DNA from: Chitinophagales bacterium
GTDB taxonomy: Bacteria; Bacteroidota; Bacteroidia; Chitinophagales; Chitinophagaceae
Direction: 5' to 3'
NCBI GenBank assembly: GCA_015655125.1
Contig: JAATFP010000009.1
Location: forward strand, 1 to 44,900
Length of the DNA: 44,900 nucleotides
Shown: in pieces, positions 40,349-44,900 of the stretch
Numbering within the stretch: position 1 is the stretch's first letter
How the letters are laid out: each line of letters opens with the position of its first letter
Notes under the pieces: generated by a model
Told to the model about the DNA's origin: nothing
What the model saw: the letters and a program-made list of their open reading frames with translations, nothing else
The model's database searches: none
Made by a program: the position numbers and the translations under genes

Positions 40349-41425
40349 TTGCTAAAAAGTTTCAGATACCTCCTTTTTCCTTTTTCGCTGATCTATGGCG
40401 CCATCGTGTGGCTGCGCAACAAAATGTTTGATAAGAATATTTTAAAATCAGCTTCATTTAATTTCCCCGTCATTTGCGTGGGAAACCTTGCCACTGGCGG
40501 AACAGGAAAAACCCCCATGACGGAATATCTTGTTGAATTGCTGCAACAACAATATCTGACGGCCACACTTAGCCGCGGCTACAAACGCAAGACAAAAGGT
40601 TTTGCCATTGCAAATGAAAATACGACGGCACTCGATATCGGCGATGAGCCGATGCAATTTCACCTCAAGTTTCCCAGGCTCACCGTTGCAGTGGGTGAGG
40701 AACGGCTGGTAGCCATTCCGCAATTATTGCACGATAAGCCGGATACGCAGGTGATCATACTGGATGATGCCTTCCAGCACCGGACCGTAAGAGCCGGACT
40801 GAATATATTACTTACCGAATATAAAAATCTTTACACGCGCGACCTGATGGCACCCGCCGGCGATCTTCGCGATATCAAAAGCAGCGCGAAACGCGCCGAC
40901 ATCATCGTGGTAACTAAATGCAGATCCGACTTGAGCATTGCTGAGAAAGATGCCATCATTGCCGAAATAAAACCTTTGCCGCACCAGGTGGTTTATTTTA
41001 CAGAGATCATGTATTCGGAGCCCTATCATTTGTTTGATAAACAGCCAACCAATATTGATGAGGGTACGGATTGTTTGTTGGTTTGCGGTATTGCCAATCC
41101 AAAGCCATTGATGGAATTTGTTACGAAGCATGTTCGTAGTTATGATATGCTTCGATATGCGGATCATCATATCTTTTCTACCGATGATCTGAAAGACATT
41201 CAAAAACATTTTACCAGGTTACAGGCTACGCGAAAAATAATATTAACCACCGAAAAAGACGCCGTTCGCTTGCATAAATATGAAAATGAATTGCGGTCGT
41301 TTCCGATGTATGCCATACCTGTCAGGCACCGGTTCTTATTCGGTAAAGGCGATGAATTTGCCGGCAAAATCCTTGATTTTGTTAATAAATATGCAAATTC
41401 CGCCAATAGCATCAGCGTTGAATAA
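40349..41425 (+). CDS. lpxK: Tetraacyldisaccharide 4'-kinase
   Basis: Product of 358 residues from a TTG start at 40349, giving MLKSFRYLLFPFSLIYGAIV, the conserved LpxK N-terminal membrane helix. Walker A is VGNLATGGTGKTPMTEYLV (near residues 43-60). Further marks: LSRGYKRKTKGF, IGDEPMQFHLKFP, VIILDDAFQHRTV with the catalytic Asp region and LTTEKDAVRL. Membrane-associated enzyme adding the 4'-phosphate to the lipid A precursor, showing a Gram-negative LPS-type envelope. The upstream cyclo-ligase is co-oriented with a 12-base gap. A terminator hairpin lies 50 bases downstream. Confidence 0.95.
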   Translation: MLKSFRYLLFPFSLIYGAIVWLRNKMFDKNILKSASFNFPVICVGNLATGGTGKTPMTEYLVELLQQQYLTATLSRGYKRKTKGFAIANENTTALDIGDEPMQFHLKFPRLTVAVGEERLVAIPQLLHDKPDTQVIILDDAFQHRTVRAGLNILLTEYKNLYTRDLMAPAGDLRDIKSSAKRADIIVVTKCRSDLSIAEKDAIIAEIKPLPHQVVYFTEIMYSEPYHLFDKQPTNIDEGTDCLLVCGIANPKPLMEFVTKHVRSYDMLRYADHHIFSTDDLKDIQKHFTRLQATRKIILTTEKDAVRLHKYENELRSFPMYAIPVRHRFLFGKGDEFAGKILDFVNKYANSANSISVE

Positions 41426-41474
41426 ATAATCTCCACTTTCGTGTAAATGATAAACGGTAACTTTCGTAGATCTT

Positions 41475-41502
41475 AAAACAGTTAGCTTTGCTGCTGTTTT
41501 TT
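41475..41502 (+). terminator. Intrinsic terminator of lpxK
   Basis: AAAACAGTTAGC and GCTGCTGTTTT pair with one wobble and one bulge around TTT, followed by continued T to a run of six. Confidence 0.65.
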
Positions 41503-41623
41503 AACTCCAGTTGGCGAGGAAAGCGGGGCAATCTCTTTCGATTTATATCGGGCGATAAAGATGAGATTGCGCGTGGTTTCGCGCATAAATGGATAAACGC
41601 TCAACTAATAACAACCTATTTAC

Positions 41624-44407
41624 ATGAAATTTTTTTTACCTGTATTTGTTTTTATATTGACAAGCACCGCTGCATTTTCCCAGCAAACGATTAGTGTACG
41701 CGGCGCCGTAAGAAATGAAGATGGCAAGCCGCTAAGCGGCGCTTCTGTAACGATTTTCTATGAAGGACAAAAAGATAGTCTGCATTCCGTGACCGACAGC
41801 AAAGGTATTTTCACTTTCACTAATCTTAAACAAGCAACTACCGGCGTATTGATTACTTATATCGGCTACAATCCTCTGGCGAGGTATTACGATTATTCTA
41901 AAGTAACAGGCCTGCAGAATATAGTTGATCTTCAACTTACCCCGGGCGGACAAACGCTGGCGAATGTGGTGGTGGAAGCACCAAAGGTGCAGATTAAAGA
42001 AGATACTGTTTCTTACAAGATCGACAGTACGATGTACCGCAAGAATGATAATGTGGAAGAAGTGTTGAAAAAACTGCCGGGTGTGGAAGTGGACAAAACC
42101 GGAAAGGTGACTGCGCAAGGGCAGGAAGTGACGAAAGTGAAAGTGAACGGAAAAGATTTTTTCGGAGGTGATGTTACTACGGCAACACGTAATCTGAACG
42201 CCGATATGGTGGATAAGATCGATATCATTGACGACTACGGCGACCAGGCCGCATTTACCGGCGTAAAAAGCGGTGATGCCACAAAAACACTCAATATCCA
42301 GTTGAAAAAAGACAAGAACAAGGGTTATTTTGGAAATGCGACGCTGGGGGCAGGAACCGAAGGGCGGTATGCGAATTCTCTTACGGTAAATAAATTCAAT
42401 AACAACCAGCAGATTTCGATCATTGGCAACCTGAACAACACCAATGCAAGCACATTTAACTTCGGTTCGATGAGCAACGCGATGGGCGGAATGGTGCGCA
42501 GCATGGGCGGTAATTTTAACGCGAACAGCGGTACCGGGATCGCCACAACAAAGTCGATCGGACTCAATTACCGTGATCAATGGGGAAGCAAGATATCGGT
42601 TTATGGAAGCTATAGCTTTACCAATAAAGGAACCACTACCGAACGTGATGTAACAAAACAAACCTTGTTTGGCAATACGAACATTCTGAACCGGGAAGGA
42701 ACGAATGATTACACGGTGACCGATAATCACCGGTTCACCTTCAACCTTGAGTACAAGATCGATTCTTTTAATTACCTTAAATTTTCGCCTAACGTGAGTT
42801 ATACAACCACCAACGAAAATTATCTTTCCAACTTTACAAACTCAGTGGATACGGCGCTGAGCAATCGAGGGAAGACCACCGATGTTACAAAATCGCACGC
42901 GCCGAATATTTCAGGAACGTTGTTGTTCAACCATCGTTTTGATAAAAAAGGAAGAATATTATCGCTGAATTTTACCGGTGGCGCGTCTTCAACAGATGGC
43001 AATGATAACTACATCACCACTTACGATTTTGTGAAAGGTGTTTCCCAGGATTCTGTTTTCAATCAATATATCACGCAGGATAATAAAAATCACAACTATA
43101 GTTTATCGGCATCTTATATCGAGCCACTGAACAAAAAGCAGAGCCTGGAGTTTAATTATACTTACAACAAACGTTTCACAGGAAACGATCGCGAGAACTT
43201 TTATGTTGATCCGATCACGGGTTCAAAGACATTTATCGATTCGGCGAGCAATATCATCGACAATGACTACATAACGAACAGGTTTGGTGTAAACTTCCGT
43301 ACCAATCAAAAGAAATACAATTACACGATCGGCTTTGCGGTGCAGCCGGCAACGATCCAGAGCGATTCTAAAACAACGAATACGCTTTATACGCAGCACC
43401 TGGTGAATTATTATCCTGTTGTTCGTTTTGCTTACAACTTCAGCAGGAGCAGGTCCTTCAGTGTTAATTATAATGGAAGTACCAACCAGCCTACCTATCA
43501 GCAGTTGCAGCCGGTGGCCGATTACTCGAACCCGCAGTATGTAACGATCGGTAATCCGGATCTGAAACCTGAATTCAACAACAACATTGCCGTTCGTTAC
43601 AACAATTTTGATTTTATTACAGGCAATGTATTTTTTGGAAATCTTAATTTCTCTTTTGTAAAAGATAAGATCGTAAATAATGTGGTACAGATATTTGAAA
43701 CAACACCAGGTGGCCAGCAGGAATATGTGCGACAGGAAACTTACTATCTGAATTCGGATGGATATTATACAGCCTCTGGTTTTTATGCATTCAGCAAACC
43801 TTTCCGCAACCGTAAATATGTATTTAATTATGGTGGAAGTATTATGTACAACAACAACGTTTCGTACATTTCCAGCGCAAAAAACACTGGAAAGAATTTG
43901 GTATTGGGACAACGGTTTTCTACAACGATCACGGTGAAGAAATGGCTGGAAACCAGTGCGGGTGTTAACTTTACACTAAATGATGCCAAATATTCGCTAA
44001 ACAAGCAATTGAATTCCAACACAAGGGCGTGGAGCCTTACACATTCATCGCGTTTCTTCCTGCCAAAAGATTTTACCATCACTTACGACATGGACAAATC
44101 GATCAACAGCGGCTATGCGGATAATGTAACGGCCAATCCGTTCATCATCAACGGCAGCATTGAAAAACTGGTATCAACGAAATACAATGCGTCTTTGCGC
44201 CTGAATGCGTATGACTTGTTAAATGAAAATACAAGTGTTACGAGAACAGTTAACGGCAGCGGTTTCACAGATACGCGCACCAATAAACTCGGCAGGTATG
44301 TAATGCTGAGCCTGGTGTTTCGTTTTAATAAATTCACCGGAACGGGTAATGCTGGTGGCGGTCCGCAAATGGTGCCTGGTGGGCCAGTTATGCGGATGGG
44401 TATGTAA
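41624..44407 (+). CDS. TonB-dependent-receptor-like outer-membrane beta-barrel protein
   Basis: Product of 927 residues with a signal peptide (MKFFLPVFVFILTSTAAFSQ). Residues 22-105 form a carboxypeptidase-regulatory-like domain (VRGAVRNEDGKPLSGASVTI). Residues 115-230 form the plug (NVEEVLKKLPGVEVDKTGKV, KVNGKDFFGGDVTTATRNL). The rest is a large beta-barrel with alternating Tyr/Asn/Phe-rich strands and the GNPDLKPEFNNN motif. A Gly/Met/Pro-rich tail (GGGPQMVPGG to MRMGM) follows the last strand, so the usual terminal aromatic residue is not at the end. It belongs to the outer-membrane beta-barrel / TonB-dependent type used for import or surface binding; no SusD partner is adjacent and the substrate is unknown. 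Confidence 0.92.
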   Translation: MKFFLPVFVFILTSTAAFSQQTISVRGAVRNEDGKPLSGASVTIFYEGQKDSLHSVTDSKGIFTFTNLKQATTGVLITYIGYNPLARYYDYSKVTGLQNIVDLQLTPGGQTLANVVVEAPKVQIKEDTVSYKIDSTMYRKNDNVEEVLKKLPGVEVDKTGKVTAQGQEVTKVKVNGKDFFGGDVTTATRNLNADMVDKIDIIDDYGDQAAFTGVKSGDATKTLNIQLKKDKNKGYFGNATLGAGTEGRYANSLTVNKFNNNQQISIIGNLNNTNASTFNFGSMSNAMGGMVRSMGGNFNANSGTGIATTKSIGLNYRDQWGSKISVYGSYSFTNKGTTTERDVTKQTLFGNTNILNREGTNDYTVTDNHRFTFNLEYKIDSFNYLKFSPNVSYTTTNENYLSNFTNSVDTALSNRGKTTDVTKSHAPNISGTLLFNHRFDKKGRILSLNFTGGASSTDGNDNYITTYDFVKGVSQDSVFNQYITQDNKNHNYSLSASYIEPLNKKQSLEFNYTYNKRFTGNDRENFYVDPITGSKTFIDSASNIIDNDYITNRFGVNFRTNQKKYNYTIGFAVQPATIQSDSKTTNTLYTQHLVNYYPVVRFAYNFSRSRSFSVNYNGSTNQPTYQQLQPVADYSNPQYVTIGNPDLKPEFNNNIAVRYNNFDFITGNVFFGNLNFSFVKDKIVNNVVQIFETTPGGQQEYVRQETYYLNSDGYYTASGFYAFSKPFRNRKYVFNYGGSIMYNNNVSYISSAKNTGKNLVLGQRFSTTITVKKWLETSAGVNFTLNDAKYSLNKQLNSNTRAWSLTHSSRFFLPKDFTITYDMDKSINSGYADNVTANPFIINGSIEKLVSTKYNASLRLNAYDLLNENTSVTRTVNGSGFTDTRTNKLGRYVMLSLVFRFNKFTGTGNAGGGPQMVPGGPVMRMGM

Positions 44408-44435
44408 GGGAATAATAAATAAATAATGAATACGA

Positions 44436-44465
44436 AAAGGCCCCCGTAAGTTTACAGGGGCCTTT
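44436..44465. terminator. Bidirectional terminator between convergent genes
   Basis: AAAGGCCCC and GGGGCCTTT form a 9-bp outer stem, and GTAA / TTAC can pair inside it. A T-rich tract follows on plus and AAAA on the 5' side serves the minus strand. It lies between the receptor gene and the helicase gene. Confidence 0.9.
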
Positions 44466-44530
44466 ACTTTGGTATTTTATATTTTTTATTGGTTATTTAT
44501 TTTCTTCGTCGTTCCCCAAAGTGAAGCATA

Positions 44531-44900
44531 TTATTTTGCCACTGCGAATTTAATCTTTCTTCCCTTGATCTTTTCATTTTTAATAAGTTCCAATACGTTG
44601 CCAACTTTCGATTTTCTTACGGCGGCAAATGACATAAAATCTTTTACCTCTATCAAACCGATATCGTCTTTTTTAAGCATTCCTTTTTGCGAAAGAAAGC
44701 CAACGATGTCGATCTTATTGATCTTGTCTTTTTTCCCTGCATCGATGAAAAGCGTACTCCACTTTGGTTTTTCCGGGATCGGCAACCTGTCGGGCATTTC
44801 AAAAGGCTCTGTGTTTTCGGTTAGGTACACCGGTAGTTTTTCTTCTTCGGAATAAATAATGTAAACATTTCCTGTGGTCCCCATGCGCGCCGTACGGCCG
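44531..44900 (-). CDS. C-terminal part of a DEAD-box RNA helicase with DbpA-type RNA-binding domain (partial)
   Basis: The frame stays open to the window edge: codons before the internal ATG at 44884 read GRTAR, giving GRTARMGTTGNVYIIYS, the helicase motif VI end (HRxGRTxRxGxxG). The C-terminal ~70 residues, with WSTLFIDAGKKDKINKIDIV, FLSQKGMLKKDDIGLIEVKD and MSFAAVRKSKVGNVLELIKN, match the DbpA RNA-binding (RRM-like) domain, which in DbpA-type helicases binds 23S rRNA hairpin 92. A ribosome-assembly role is therefore likely. The N-terminal helicase domains lie beyond the window. The gene ends near a shared terminator. Confidence 0.85.
   Translation of the reverse strand, partial: GRTARMGTTGNVYIIYSEEEKLPVYLTENTEPFEMPDRLPIPEKPKWSTLFIDAGKKDKINKIDIVGFLSQKGMLKKDDIGLIEVKDFMSFAAVRKSKVGNVLELIKNEKIKGRKIKFAVAK

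Noticed and set aside
41488..41694. 68-codon ORF before the TonB-dependent receptor
   Set aside because: Begins in a terminator and overlaps the receptor's signal peptide in another frame.

Overview
This 44.9 kb window looks like chromosomal DNA of a member of the Bacteroidota, most likely family Chitinophagaceae. The evidence is the gene families (DUF3276, DUF3822, DUF4249 and DUF6799 proteins, a ~285-residue primary sigma factor, a protein with a C-terminal type IX secretion sorting domain, a TonB-dependent outer-membrane protein with an N-terminal carboxypeptidase-regulatory-like domain), the TAnnTTTG-type -7 promoter motifs and the scarcity of Shine-Dalgarno sites. This is a judgement from sequence features only; no search was run.

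Layout. 1-7.5 kb: end of an unidentified gene, a secreted coiled-coil protein, a DUF6799 protein, lepA, a MutS2-like ATPase without Smr domain, a secreted TonB C-terminal-domain protein and an unusual CBM48-HhH protein. 7.5-10.2 kb: an AT-rich, accessory-looking stretch with a TetR regulator, a Tet(X)-like flavin monooxygenase and tRNA-Ser(TGA). 10.4-11.1 kb: a 39-residue membrane microprotein and a Gre-like protein. 11.2-21.2 kb: a uronate-catabolism cluster (LacI regulator, divergent Gfo/Idh oxidoreductase, GH88/GH105 hydrolase, uxaC, kduD-like SDR, kdgK, eda, hexuronate transporter). It would hydrolyse unsaturated rhamnogalacturonan oligosaccharides, import uronates and convert ketodeoxygluconate to pyruvate and glyceraldehyde 3-phosphate; kduI, uxaB and uxaA are not in the window.

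21.3-28.2 kb: ABC exporter half, DUF3276 nucleic-acid-binding protein, pgi, threonine aldolase, a newly noticed 8-cysteine microprotein and the primary sigma factor. 28.4-36.7 kb: delta-60-repeat T9SS cargo, DUF4249 lipoprotein, trxB, folB, TPR protein, M1 peptidase and a small secreted protein. 36.8-44.9 kb: MATE exporter, DUF3822-rsmD, 5-formyl-THF cyclo-ligase, lpxK, a large TonB-dependent receptor-like protein and the C-terminal end of a DEAD-box helicase.

The most unusual structure is a dispersed, degenerate heptamer repeat (consensus TTSACCA, with a TTATCCA subfamily). It occurs as inverted arms: one orientation begins at or inside the stop codon of a gene, and the complementary orientation ends at or inside the start codon of the next gene. 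The arms supply the stop codons of trxB, rsmD, the TPR gene and the CBM48-HhH gene, the start codon of the 5-formyl-THF cyclo-ligase and apparently that of kdgK. A second, REP-like palindromic family lies at the 3' ends of three genes; two inverted copies bracket the uronate cluster exactly, and one supplies the stop codon of the MATE gene.
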